This document shows positions 1-9,354 of a stretch of DNA of 15,107 bases, piece by piece. Made by a program: the position numbers and the translations under genes. The stretch spans positions 1-15,107 of the forward strand of contig CAZWEZ010000094.1 in NCBI GenBank assembly GCA_964632795.1. The letters are read 5' to 3'. Below the pieces are notes generated by a model. The model saw nothing but the letters and a program-made list of their open reading frames with translations, was not told the DNA's origin and searched no databases. The stretch comes from CAZWEZ01 sp964632795. GTDB taxonomy: Bacteria > Pseudomonadota > Alphaproteobacteria > Rhodospirillales > 2-02-FULL-58-16. Position 1 is the stretch's first letter. The number at the start of each line of letters is the position of its first letter.

Positions 1-1091
1 ACCGGCGGCCACGTCTTCCCGGCCCAGGCGCTGGCCGCCGAGCTGGCCGGGCGCGGCTGCCGGCTGGCCCTGGTCACCGACCGCCGGGGCGGCTCGCTGG
101 GCGGCTCGCTTGATGAGATCGAGACCCATCGCGTGCTGGCCGGCGGCCTCGCCGGCAAGAGCTTCGCCGCCCGCCTGCGCAACGCCCCCGAGCTGGCCCT
201 GGGCACCCTCCAGGCGCGGCGCCTGCTGGGCCGGCTGAGGCCCCAGGCGGTGATCGGCTTCGGCGGCTACGCCTCGGTGCCGACCATGCTGGCCGCCTCC
301 TTCGGCGGCTTCAACACCGCGATCCACGAACAGAACGCGGTGCTCGGCCGGGCCAACCGGCTGCTGGCGCCCCGGGTCCGGCGGATCGCCACCTCGTTCG
401 ACGACTGCCGGGGCCTGCCCCCGGAGACCAACGGCCGGATCGTCCACACCGGGATGCCGGTGCGCCCCGCCGTCGCCGCCATGCGCCAGCGGCCGTACCC
501 GGAGCTCGCCGGCGACGCCCCGATCCACCTCCTGGTGCTGGGCGGCAGCCAGGGGGCGCGGGTGTTCAGCGAGGTCGTGCCCGAGGCGGTCGGCCTGCTT
601 GGCGAAGGGTACCGGCGCCGCCTGCGCATCTCCCAGCAGTGCCGCCCCGAGGACCTGGAGGGGGCGCGCGACGCCTACCGCCGGTTGGGGGTGGCGGGCG
701 AGCTGGACAGCTTCTTCACCGACGTCCCCGAGCGGCTGGCGGCGGCCCACCTGCTGATCGCCCGCGCCGGCGCCTCGACGGTGGCCGAGATCACCGCGGT
801 GGGCCGTCCGGCGATCCTGGTTCCCTATCCGCCGGCGATCGACGACCACCAGTCCTACAACGCCCATTCGGTGGACGAGGCCGGCGCCGGATGGCTGATG
901 CCCCAGTCGGCGCTGAGCCCCGAAAGCCTGGCGGCGCGCCTGGAATCCCTGTTCGCCCAGCCCGCGACCCTGACCAAGGCGGCGGCCTGCGCGCGCAACG
1001 CCGGGCGCGCCGACGCCGCGCTGCGGCTGGCCGACATGGTGTGCGGGCTGCTGCCGTCGAACGGCCAGCCCGAGATCGGCAGGAGGGCGGC

Positions 1092-1095
<4 letters not shown>
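1..1095 (+). CDS. murG: MurG, UDP-GlcNAc:lipid I N-acetylglucosaminyltransferase (5' partial)
   Basis: Transfers GlcNAc from UDP-GlcNAc to lipid I to make lipid II at the cytoplasmic face of the inner membrane, the last intracellular step of peptidoglycan precursor synthesis (family knowledge). The reading frame is open from base 1 and begins inside the N-terminal glycine-rich loop (TGGHVFPAQAL). The start codon and roughly a dozen residues therefore lie upstream of the window; an internal GTG at 133 is not the true start. Visible motifs are GFGGYASVP, IHEQNAVLGRANR, the GGSQGA nucleotide-sugar loop near 541-558, and the donor-site segment ARAGASTVAE followed by PYPPAIDDHQSYNA, all typical of GT-B fold MurG. 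The TGA stop overlaps the murC start as ATGA (1092-1095), which suggests translational coupling. Identity is secure; only the N-terminus is missing. Confidence 0.97.
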
Positions 1096-2494
<1,399 letters not shown>

Positions 2495-2498
<4 letters not shown>

Positions 2499-3442
2499 TG
2501 GCCGCCAGCTCCAGCACCCGCCGCCTGATCGACCGGCTGCCCGCCGTCGACGGCCGCTACGCCGAGAACGCGCCGCTGGCCGGGATGTCGTGGTTCCGGG
2601 TCGGCGGTCCGGCCGAGGTGCTGTTCCGTCCGGCCGACGCCGACGACCTCGCCCGCTTCCTGGCGGCCCGGCCCGGCGACGTCCCGGTCCACGTCATCGG
2701 CGTCGCCTCCAACCTGTTGATCCGCGACGGCGGGGTCCCCGGGGTGGTGGTCCGGCTGGGCCGGGGCTTCGCCGGCATCGAGGTCGAGGGGACGACGCTC
2801 AGGGTCGGCTGCGGGGCGCTGGACACCAGCGTCGCCGCCGCCGCCGACGAAGCCTCCATCGCCGGCCTCGAGTTCCTGTCCGGCATCCCGGGCACCATCG
2901 GCGGCGCCCTCAGGATGAACGCCGGCGCCTTCGGGGCCGAGATCAAGGACGTGGTCGCCGCCGTCCGGGCGCTCGACGCCAGCGGCGCCGTCCACCAGCT
3001 GGGCCCGGCCGACCTCGGCTTCGCCTACCGCCACTGCGCGGTGCCCGAGGATTGGATCTTCGTTACCGCCGAGCTGGCCGGGCGGCCCGGGGAGCGGGCC
3101 GCGATCGCCCGCCGGATGGCCGAGATCGCTACCCAGCGCCGGACCACCCAGCCCCGGCGCGTCGCCACCGGCGGCAGCACCTTCGCCAACCCGCCCGGGG
3201 CCAAAGCCTGGGAGCTGATCGAACGCGCCGGCTGCCGGGGCCTGGTCCGCGGCGGCGCCCGGGTCTCGAACACGCACTGCAACTTCCTGGTCAACACCGG
3301 CGAGGCCACGGCGGGCGACCTGGAAGGGCTGGGCGAGGAGGTCCGCCGCCGGGTCTTCGCGGCCACCGGGGTGCGCCTGGAATGGGAAATCCGGCGGCTC
3401 GGCGTCGCCGCCGGGACGCCGCTCGGGGAGGTCGAGCCATGA
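2495..3442 (+). CDS. murB: MurB, UDP-N-acetylenolpyruvoylglucosamine reductase
   Basis: FAD-dependent enzyme that reduces UDP-GlcNAc-enolpyruvate to UDP-MurNAc with NADPH in the cytoplasm (family knowledge). The protein is 315 aa, like the shorter alphaproteobacterial and Gram-positive forms rather than the longer E. coli form. FAD-binding segments are WFRVGGPAEV, VIGVASNLLIRDGG and SGIPGTIGGALRMNAGAFG. The proton-donor serine is in GGSTFANP (Ser228), and the C-terminal LEWEIRRLG segment holds the likely catalytic glutamate (about Glu298). The start is ATG 2495 (or the adjacent ATG 2498), with GGAGG at 2483-2487. The first ATG overlaps the murC stop as ATGA. The frame is open upstream to 1415, but that stretch is a shadow of murC. 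Confidence 0.98.
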
Positions 3443-4344
3443 ACAAGCTGGTGGCGGTCCTGATGGGCGGCTGGTCGTCCGAACGCGAGATCTCGCTGGT
3501 CAGCGGCGCGGCCTGTGCCCGGGCCCTGGAGGAGGCCTCCTACCGGGTGGCGCCGATCGACGTCCAGCGCGACGTGGGGGCGCTGCTGACCCGGCTGTAC
3601 CCGCGCCCCGACGCCGTCTTCAACGCCCTGCACGGGCGCTTCGGCGAGGACGGCTGCATGCAGGGCCTGCTCAACATCCTCGACCTTCCCTACACCCATT
3701 CGGGGATGCTGGCCTCGGCGCTGGCGATGGACAAGCCGGCCGCCAAGCGGCTGTTCGCGGCGGTCGGGATCCCGGTCGCCGAGCACCTGATCGTTGAGCG
3801 CGACCGGGTGCTGGCCGGCGACGTCATGGACCGGCCCTACGTCGTCAAGCCGACCAACGAGGGCTCCAGCGTCGGCGTCCACATCGTCGCCGAGGGCGAC
3901 AACCGGGCACCGTTTGCCGAAACCGGGTGGCCGTTCGACCCCAAGGTCATGGTCGAGGCGTTCATCCCCGGCCGCGAGCTGACCGTGGCGGTGATGGGGG
4001 AACGCCCGCTGGCGGTCACCGAGATCACCACCCAGCGCGGCTTCTACGACTACGACGCCAAGTACGCCGAAGGCGGCTCACAGCACATCGTCCCCGCCGA
4101 CCTCGCCCCGGAGGTCACCGAGGAGGCCCTGCGGCTGGCCGCCCTGGCCCACCGGACGCTGGGCTGCCGCGGGGTGTCGCGGGCCGACTTCCGGTTCGAC
4201 GGCGAGACCCTGTACCTCCTCGAGATCAACACCCAGCCCGGCATGACGCCGACCTCGCTGGTTCCCGAACAGGCCGCCCACGTCGGCATCACGTTCAAGG
4301 ACCTGGTCGTCTGGATGGTCGAGAACGCGGAGCAGGACAGATGA
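3439..4344 (+). CDS. ddlB: D-alanine--D-alanine ligase (DdlB type)
   Basis: ATP-grasp ligase that joins two D-alanines into the dipeptide used by MurF; acts in the cytoplasm (family knowledge). The protein is 301 aa, the normal Ddl length. The N-terminal domain shows MGGWSSEREISLVSG and FNALHGRFGEDG. The ATP-grasp part shows YVVKPTNEGSSVGV, EAFIPGRELTVAV and the metal- and substrate-binding segment EINTQPGMTPTSLVPEQA near the C-terminus. The start ATG 3439 is preceded by GGGGAGG and overlaps the murB stop as ATGA. The stop overlaps ftsQ in the same way. The dcw location favours the name ddlB over a stand-alone ddlA. Confidence 0.97.
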   Translation: MNKLVAVLMGGWSSEREISLVSGAACARALEEASYRVAPIDVQRDVGALLTRLYPRPDAVFNALHGRFGEDGCMQGLLNILDLPYTHSGMLASALAMDKPAAKRLFAAVGIPVAEHLIVERDRVLAGDVMDRPYVVKPTNEGSSVGVHIVAEGDNRAPFAETGWPFDPKVMVEAFIPGRELTVAVMGERPLAVTEITTQRGFYDYDAKYAEGGSQHIVPADLAPEVTEEALRLAALAHRTLGCRGVSRADFRFDGETLYLLEINTQPGMTPTSLVPEQAAHVGITFKDLVVWMVENAEQDR

Positions 4345-5189
4345 GGAAAGCAACCAGATCGTGGTATCCGAAACGCGGCCAGCCCCGCCGCCGGGTGGTC
4401 CCGCTGTGGCGCAACCGGTGGGCGCTGGGGGCGGCGGCGGCGCTGATGCTGGGCCTCGCCGTCCACGGCGGCTGGTGGCTGTGGCAGGGCGGCTGGGTGA
4501 CGCGTGCGGTGGACCAGGCGCGGTGGAAGCTGATCGCCATTTCCGGCGACCTCGGCTTCACGGTCCGCGACGTGCTGGTCGTCGGCCGGCACCAGACCAC
4601 CCGCCAGGAGCTGCTGGCGGCGGTCCGTCTGGCCCGCGGCGCGCCCATCCTGGCCTTCGACCTGGAAGCCGCCAAGAAGCGGATCGAGGTCCTGCCCTGG
4701 GTCCGCACGGCGGCCGTCGAACGGCTGCTGCCCGACACCGTCCTGTTGCGCCTGGACGAGCGCCGACCGCTGGCGTTGTGGCAGCACAAGGGCCGTTTCG
4801 CGCTGATCGACCACCAGGGCGAGGTGATCATCGAGGACGGCCTGGAACGCTTCGCCGACCTGCCGCTGGTGGTCGGCGAGGACGCCCCGGGCCACGCCTC
4901 GGACCTGCTGGGCATCCTCGAAAGCCAGCCCCGGCTGATGACCCTGGTCAAGGCGGCGGTGCGGGTCGGCGGGCGGCGCTGGAACGTCCGCCTGGACAAC
5001 GGCATCGACGTCCGCCTGCCCGAGGAGGACCCGGGGGCGGCCTGGGCCCGGCTGGCCGAATACCAACGCACCCACCGGGTGCTGGCCCGCGACATCACGG
5101 TCCTCGACCTGAGGCTGCCCGACCGCCTGATCGTCCGCAAGTCGCCGCGCCCGGCGGCGGCGCCGGCGGCGCCCGGCCAGGAAACCTGA
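4341..5189 (+). CDS. ftsQ: FtsQ, cell division protein (bitopic, POTRA domain)
   Basis: Inner-membrane divisome protein that links the early cytoplasmic ring to the periplasmic septal machinery through FtsB/FtsL (family knowledge). The protein is 282 aa. It has a basic cytoplasmic N-terminus (residues 1-26, rich in Arg/Lys), one membrane segment at about residues 27-48 (alanine/leucine rich, ending in tryptophans), and a periplasmic POTRA region at about 73-140 starting with FTVRDVLVVGRHQTT. The FtsQ beta domain follows, with the typical LPDTVLLRLDERRPLALWQ and FALIDHQGEVI. The tail is Ala/Pro rich. The start ATG 4341 overlaps the ddlB stop as ATGA and has GGAG at 4329-4332. Sequence conservation in FtsQ is low, so the call rests on architecture plus position between ddl and ftsA. 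Confidence 0.96.
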   Translation: MRKATRSWYPKRGQPRRRVVPLWRNRWALGAAAALMLGLAVHGGWWLWQGGWVTRAVDQARWKLIAISGDLGFTVRDVLVVGRHQTTRQELLAAVRLARGAPILAFDLEAAKKRIEVLPWVRTAAVERLLPDTVLLRLDERRPLALWQHKGRFALIDHQGEVIIEDGLERFADLPLVVGEDAPGHASDLLGILESQPRLMTLVKAAVRVGGRRWNVRLDNGIDVRLPEEDPGAAWARLAEYQRTHRVLARDITVLDLRLPDRLIVRKSPRPAAAPAAPGQET

Positions 5190-5206
5190 GTGGAAGGGGC
5201 AAGCGA

Positions 5207-6469
5207 ATGTCGAAAACCATGACCCCCGGCAAGCCCCGAATCGGCCTCGTCGCGGCACTCGACGTCGGCACCGCCAAGGTCTGCTGCTTCATCGCCCGGG
5301 GCGGCGACAAGGGGCTGGAGATCGTCGGCATCGGCCATCAGGTGTCGCGCGGCCTGCGCTGCGGCGCCATCGTCGACATGGACGCCTCCGAGGCCGCGAT
5401 CCGGGCCACCGTCGAGGCCGCCGAGCAGATGGCCGGCGAGAACATCCGCCAAGTGATCGTCAACCTTTCGGGGGGCGTGCCCAAGTCGCGGCTGATCGCT
5501 TACGAGTTTTCCATCGCCGGCCACGAGATCGGCGATTCCGACCTTCGCCGGCTCCTCGATCCGGCCGCCCTGGGCGGCGAATTGGACGGCGCCCGGGAGC
5601 TGATCCACGCCATTCCGGTGGGCTACAGCATCGACGGCAACCGCGGGGTCCGCGACCCACGCGGCATGTACGGCCAGCGGCTGGGCGTCAACATGCACAC
5701 CATCAGCGCCGCCACCGGCGCGGTCCGCAACCTGGAGGTCAGCATTTCGCGCTGCCACCTGGACGTCGAGACCAAGGTGGTGTCGCCCTTCGCCTCGGCC
5801 CTGGCCTGCCTGGTCGATGACGAGAAGCAACTGGGGGTGACGCTGATCGACATGGGCGGCGGCACCACCTCGATCGCCATCTTCTTCGACGACGAGCTGG
5901 TCCATGTCGACTCGATACCGGTCGGCGGCATCCACATCACCAACGACATCGCCCAGGGGCTGTCGACGCCGCTGACCCACGCCGAGCGCATGAAGACCCT
6001 GTACGGCTCCGCCATCCCCTCGCCGTCGGACGACCGCGAGGTCATCAAGGTGCCGATGATCGGCGAGGAGGGGGCCACCGAGGCCAGCCAGGTGACCCGC
6101 TCGATGCTGGTCGGGATCATCCGCCCGAGGCTCGAGGAAACCTTCGAGATGGTGCGCTCGCGCCTGGACGAGGCCGGCTTCGACAAGGTGGCGGGCCACC
6201 GCGTGGTGCTCACCGGGGGCGCCAGCCAGCTGTCCGGGGCGCGCGAACTCGCCGCCATGATCATGGACAAGCAGGTGCGCATGGGCCGGCCCAGACCGAT
6301 CGCGGGCCTGGCCGAGGCGGTCAGCGGCCCTGCCTTCGCCACCTGCGCCGGACTGCTCGCCTACGCCGCAAGCAATCCGTCGCCAGGCCCGGGAGCGGCC
6401 TACCGCCCGATGGAGGAACCGAACAGCCGTCTCGGCCGGTTCGGTCAATGGATACGTGAGAATTTCTGA
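5207..6469 (+). CDS. ftsA: FtsA, actin-like cell division protein
   Basis: Actin/Hsp70-fold ATPase that tethers FtsZ to the inner membrane at mid-cell and recruits later divisome proteins (family knowledge). The protein is 420 aa, the usual length. Nucleotide-binding motifs are AALDVGTAKVCCFIA near the N-terminus (phosphate 1), LIDMGGGTTSIAIF (phosphate 2) and VLTGGASQLSGARELA (adenosine). The SHS2/1C subdomain lies between the first two. The last residues (RLGRFGQWIRENF) look like the conserved amphipathic membrane-targeting helix. The start ATG 5207 has GGAAGGGG 12-15 bases upstream. ftsQ ends 17 bases before it, so this is the first non-overlapping junction in the cluster. A 39-base gap with a strong ribosome site separates it from ftsZ. 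Confidence 0.98.
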   Translation: MSKTMTPGKPRIGLVAALDVGTAKVCCFIARGGDKGLEIVGIGHQVSRGLRCGAIVDMDASEAAIRATVEAAEQMAGENIRQVIVNLSGGVPKSRLIAYEFSIAGHEIGDSDLRRLLDPAALGGELDGARELIHAIPVGYSIDGNRGVRDPRGMYGQRLGVNMHTISAATGAVRNLEVSISRCHLDVETKVVSPFASALACLVDDEKQLGVTLIDMGGGTTSIAIFFDDELVHVDSIPVGGIHITNDIAQGLSTPLTHAERMKTLYGSAIPSPSDDREVIKVPMIGEEGATEASQVTRSMLVGIIRPRLEETFEMVRSRLDEAGFDKVAGHRVVLTGGASQLSGARELAAMIMDKQVRMGRPRPIAGLAEAVSGPAFATCAGLLAYAASNPSPGPGAAYRPMEEPNSRLGRFGQWIRENF

Positions 6470-6508
6470 GGCAATGACATTGGTTTTGACAGCAATCCGG
6501 AGGACGAC

Positions 6509-8116
6509 ATGACCATTACCCTTAGCGTACCGAGCAACAACGAAACACCCGAACTTAAACCCAAGATCACCGTCATCGGAGTCGGCGGGGCCGGCGGCAA
6601 CGCCGTCAACAACATGATCGCCTCGCAACTCGAGGGGGTCGATTTCGTGGTCGCCAATACCGACGCCCAGGCGCTGGCCCAGTCCAAGGCCGAACGCCGG
6701 GTGCAGATGGGGGCCACCATCACCGGGGGACTCGGCGCCGGCTCGCGTCCCGACATCGGGCGGGCGGCGGCCGAGGAGTCGATCGACGACATCGTCGAGC
6801 AGCTCGGCGACTCCCACATGGCCTTCATCGCGGCGGGCATGGGCGGGGGCACCGGCACCGGCGGCGCCCCGGTCATCGCCCGGGTGGCGCGGGACAACGG
6901 CATCCTCACCGTCGGCGTGGTGACCAAGCCGTTCCAGTTCGAGGGCGCGCACCGGATGCACCTGGCCGAGGAGGGAATCGAGGAGCTGGAACAATACGTC
7001 GATACCCTGATCGTCATCCCCAACCAGAACCTGTTCCGCGTCGCCAACGAGAAGACGACCTTCGCCGACGCCTTCCAGATGGCCGACGAGGTCCTCTATT
7101 CGGGGGTCCGCGGGGTTACCGACCTGATGGTGATGCCGGGCCTGATCAACCTCGATTTCGCCGACATCCGCTCGGTGATGGGCGGCATGGGCAAGGCGAT
7201 GATGGGCACCGGCGAGGGCGAGGGCGAACGCCGGGCGCTCGACGCCGCCGAGGCCGCCATCGCCAACCCGCTGCTCGACGACACCTCGATGAAGGGCGCC
7301 AAGGGGGTGCTGATCAGCATCACCGGGGGCTCCGACATGACGCTGTTCGAGGTCGACGAGGCGGCCAACCGGATCCGCGCCGAGGTCGATGCCGAAGCCC
7401 GAATCAACTTCGGCTCGACCTTCGACGACGGCCTGGACGGCAAGATCCGGGTGTCGGTGGTGGCCACCGGCATGGACTCCGCCGCCGCCGTCCGCCCCGC
7501 ACCGACCATGCTCCCCCTGGAGGTTGCCGAAACCAAGCTTCCGGACCCCGAGCTGGTCGGCCAGGTGTCGAAGGAGCTGGTCGATGAACTGGACGTCGAC
7601 AAGAAGGGCGCGGTGATCGAGATTCACCCACCCATCGAAGTCTCGCAAACCGCCGCTCCCGAGCCCCAGGCGGTTTCCGATCTGCCGCCCCCGCCGTCCG
7701 GCACCCCCGCCGCCGGCGCCGCCGACGCCTTCATCCCCCCGGCCCCGGCCGAAGCCCCCGCCGACGGGGCACCCAGGGCGGCCGAGCCCTTCGCCGCCGC
7801 AGCGATGGCCAACGGCGGCCGCGAATCGGAGCCCAAGGCCGCCAAACCGCCGGCCAAGGAGAAGGGACCGAGCCTGTTCGAGAAGGTGACCGGCACCGGG
7901 CGCGCCGCCAAGGCCCGTCAGGCCGCCCAAGAGGCCAAGGCGGAGGCCGAAGAGGCCAAGCCGGCACCCGCCGCGGAGGCGGTGCCGGGGGCGGCGCCGG
8001 AGGCCGGCGCCCAGAACCAGCTCGGCGGCCTGGACCCCGAGGACCGTCTCTCCGGGGCCAAGCTCGAGGACGATCTGCTGGACATTCCGGCGTTCCTCCG
8101 CCGCCAGGCCAATTGA
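6509..8116 (+). CDS. ftsZ: FtsZ, tubulin-like division GTPase with long Ala/Pro linker
   Basis: Self-assembling GTPase that forms the cytoplasmic Z-ring (family knowledge). The protein is 535 aa, much longer than E. coli FtsZ (383 aa) but in line with alphaproteobacterial FtsZ. The GTPase domain covers about residues 15-325: GGAGGNAVNNMI near the start, the tubulin signature GGGTGTG at 112-118, and the T7 synergy loop NLDFADI at 214-220. About residues 330-505 form a low-complexity linker rich in Ala, Pro, Glu and Lys. The final conserved peptide DIPAFLRRQ is the docking tail for FtsA and other partners. ATG 6509 is preceded by CCGGAGGA at a good distance. The open antisense frame across ftsQ-ftsZ is a GC-bias shadow. 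Confidence 0.99.
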   Translation: MTITLSVPSNNETPELKPKITVIGVGGAGGNAVNNMIASQLEGVDFVVANTDAQALAQSKAERRVQMGATITGGLGAGSRPDIGRAAAEESIDDIVEQLGDSHMAFIAAGMGGGTGTGGAPVIARVARDNGILTVGVVTKPFQFEGAHRMHLAEEGIEELEQYVDTLIVIPNQNLFRVANEKTTFADAFQMADEVLYSGVRGVTDLMVMPGLINLDFADIRSVMGGMGKAMMGTGEGEGERRALDAAEAAIANPLLDDTSMKGAKGVLISITGGSDMTLFEVDEAANRIRAEVDAEARINFGSTFDDGLDGKIRVSVVATGMDSAAAVRPAPTMLPLEVAETKLPDPELVGQVSKELVDELDVDKKGAVIEIHPPIEVSQTAAPEPQAVSDLPPPPSGTPAAGAADAFIPPAPAEAPADGAPRAAEPFAAAAMANGGRESEPKAAKPPAKEKGPSLFEKVTGTGRAAKARQAAQEAKAEAEEAKPAPAAEAVPGAAPEAGAQNQLGGLDPEDRLSGAKLEDDLLDIPAFLRRQAN

Positions 8117-8136
8117 CGCTAAAGGACTGAGGAAGC

Positions 8137-8187
8137 GTAACAATTCGTAACAAAGAGTGATTTGAGTGCTTCAAGGGATGTTGTTAC
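8137..8187. repeat. GTAACAA direct and inverted repeats in ftsZ-lpxC gap
   Basis: GTAACAA occurs at 8137-8143 and again at 8147-8153, exactly 10 bases (about one helical turn) apart. The reverse complement TTGTTAC is at 8181-8187. The segment is clearly more AT-rich than its surroundings. This spacing is typical of a tandem protein-binding site, but no known operator is recognised, so a regulatory role is inference. Confidence 0.35.
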
Positions 8188-8190
8188 AAA
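8162..8190 (+). promoter_or_regulatory. Possible sigma70-type promoter for lpxC
   Basis: TTGAGT (8162-8167), a 17-base spacer and TACAAA (8185-8190) match the -35/-10 consensus at 4 of 6 positions each. Transcription would start near 8197, about 90 bases before lpxC. It overlaps the hairpin at 8164-8206 and the third GTAACAA-type box. It is a weak match, listed because the ftsZ-lpxC gap is the only long spacer in the first part of the cluster. Confidence 0.25.
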
Positions 8191-8210
8191 CGCCCCTGAA
8201 GCATTCTTAT
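8164..8210 (+). terminator. Hairpin after ftsZ, possible weak terminator
   Basis: Bases 8164-8173 (GAGTGCTTCA) pair with 8197-8206 (TGAAGCATTC) in a 10-bp stem with one G-T pair. After one mismatch, GGG 8175-8177 pairs with CCC 8193-8195; the loop is 15 bases. The downstream tract (TTAT) is poor in T, so intrinsic termination would be partial at best. It may instead be an attenuator or an RNA-stability hairpin between ftsZ and lpxC. Confidence 0.35.
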
Positions 8211-8288
8211 CAGACCGCCAGTAACGGGTGCTGGAAAACATCGGTCCTTTGAATGAACCGGGGAAGTTCGGCAAGGAAAAACGAAACC

Positions 8289-9230
8289 ATGGAATTGGTC
8301 AAGCAGAGGACCCTCAAGACCTCCATCAACTGTACCGGCATCGCCCTGCACTCGGGCGCCAAGGTGTCGTTGACGCTGCGCCCCGGCGCCCCTGACAGCG
8401 GCATCGTGTTCCGGCGCACCGACATCGCCGGCGCCGGCGCCGTGGTCCCGGCGATCTGGGACCGGGTCGTCGATACCAACATGTGCACCACGCTGGGCAA
8501 CCAGGACGGGGTCACCATCGGCACCGTCGAGCACCTGATGGCGGCGTTGGCGGGGTGCGCCATCGACAACGCGGTGGTCGAGCTCAGCGGCCCCGAAGTG
8601 CCGGTCATGGACGGCAGCGCCGCTCCCTTCGTGTTCCTGGTCGAATGTGCCGGCATCGTCGAGCAGGACTCGCCGCGCCAGATCATCCGGGTCCTCAAGC
8701 CGGTCTCGGTCGAGAACGGCGACGGCACCGCCTCGCTGCTCCCCGGCGCCGGCTTCTCGCTCGGCTTCGAGATCGATTTCGACAGCCCCGTCGTTTCCCG
8801 GCAGACGATCTCCATCGGCCTCGACAACGGCAGCTTCAAGAAGGAGCTGGCCCGCGCCCGCACCTTCGGCTTCCTGCACGACGTCGAGCGGCTGTGGGCG
8901 GCCGGCCTGGCCAAGGGCGGATCGCTCGACAACGCGGTGGTGGTCAGCGGCGACAGCATCCTCAACGAGGACGGCCTGCGCTACGAAGACGAGTTCGTCC
9001 GCCACAAGGTGCTGGACGCCGTCGGCGACCTCTACCTCGCCGGGGCGCCGATCATCGGCCGCTTCCAGGGCGCCTGTTCGGGGCACGCCGCCAACAACCG
9101 CCTCCTGCGCCACCTGTTCGCCGACCCCGACGCCTGGCGCCGCGAATCGCTGAGCCGCCTCGAGGACGAAGCCCGCGCCGCCGGCACCGGGATCGAGGAA
9201 ACGCCCCCGGCCCTGGCCGCCACGGCCTGA
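8289..9230 (+). CDS. lpxC: LpxC, UDP-3-O-acyl-N-acetylglucosamine deacetylase
   Basis: Zinc enzyme for the committed step of lipid A synthesis: it removes the acetyl group from UDP-3-O-acyl-GlcNAc in the cytoplasm (family knowledge). From ATG 8289 the protein is 313 aa. The N-terminus KQRTLKTSINCTGIALHSG matches the family start. Zinc ligands are His82 (VEHLMAAL), His239 and Asp243 (RHKVLDAVGD), and the catalytic His266 is in SGHAANNRLL. These numbers are within three of the E. coli positions, which supports this start. AAGGA lies at 8273-8277, 11 bases upstream, somewhat far. An in-frame ATG at 8253 would add 12 residues but has no ribosome site. lpxC at the end of the dcw cluster is a common proteobacterial arrangement. 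Confidence 0.97.
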   Translation: MELVKQRTLKTSINCTGIALHSGAKVSLTLRPGAPDSGIVFRRTDIAGAGAVVPAIWDRVVDTNMCTTLGNQDGVTIGTVEHLMAALAGCAIDNAVVELSGPEVPVMDGSAAPFVFLVECAGIVEQDSPRQIIRVLKPVSVENGDGTASLLPGAGFSLGFEIDFDSPVVSRQTISIGLDNGSFKKELARARTFGFLHDVERLWAAGLAKGGSLDNAVVVSGDSILNEDGLRYEDEFVRHKVLDAVGDLYLAGAPIIGRFQGACSGHAANNRLLRHLFADPDAWRRESLSRLEDEARAAGTGIEETPPALAATA

Positions 9231-9280
9231 TACCAACGGTCCTGATCCCTTTTTCCGACGGTGCTCTCCCGCCATCGGGT

Positions 9281-9310
9281 TTCACAGACCCGGGGTCGCC
9301 GTGATATAGT
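9281..9310 (+). promoter_or_regulatory. Strong sigma70-like promoter for bamD operon
   Basis: TTCACA (9281-9286), an 18-base spacer and TATAGT (9305-9310) match the -35 and -10 consensus at 5 of 6 positions each, the best promoter match in the window. The start of transcription would be near 9317, giving bamD a leader of about 310 bases that contains the whole structured repeat. The spacer holds a perfect dyad GACCC-G-GGGTC (9287-9297), a possible operator or just GC-rich chance. Between lpxC and this promoter (9231-9280) there is a short T-run (9250-9254) but no convincing terminator stem. Confidence 0.5.
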
Positions 9311-9346
9311 CCGCAGGCGCGCCCGCGAGTTCCGGGCCCGGTTGAT

Positions 9347-9351
9347 AGGGA
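9347..9351 (+). promoter_or_regulatory. Shine-Dalgarno-like AGGGA, displaced from bamD start
   Basis: AGGGA lies just before the left end of the inverted-repeat element, and 274 bases before the bamD ATG in linear distance. No Shine-Dalgarno sequence lies within 30 bases upstream of that ATG. Without the element, AGGGA would be about 9-14 bases from the ATG depending on the excision point, a usable distance. It is read as the ancestral bamD ribosome site separated by insertion; this is inference. Confidence 0.4.
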
Positions 9352-9354
9352 TGC

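Noticed and set aside
6486..6514. A TTGACA -35 box before ftsZ
   Set aside because: The matching -10 position falls at the ftsZ start codon and shows no TATAAT-like sequence.
4295..8143. A 1282-codon open frame on the minus strand across ftsQ, ftsA and ftsZ
   Set aside because: It is antisense to three well-recognised genes; its composition (Gly, His, Asp, Val, Leu repeats) is what the complement of GC-rich codons gives. No domain is recognisable.
8253..8288. Upstream ATG start for lpxC
   Set aside because: No ribosome site nearby, and the extra 12 residues lie outside the family N-terminus; ATG 8289 gives residue numbers close to E. coli LpxC.
9231..9260. Intrinsic terminator after lpxC at the T-run 9250-9254
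   Set aside because: No convincing GC-rich stem directly before the T-run.
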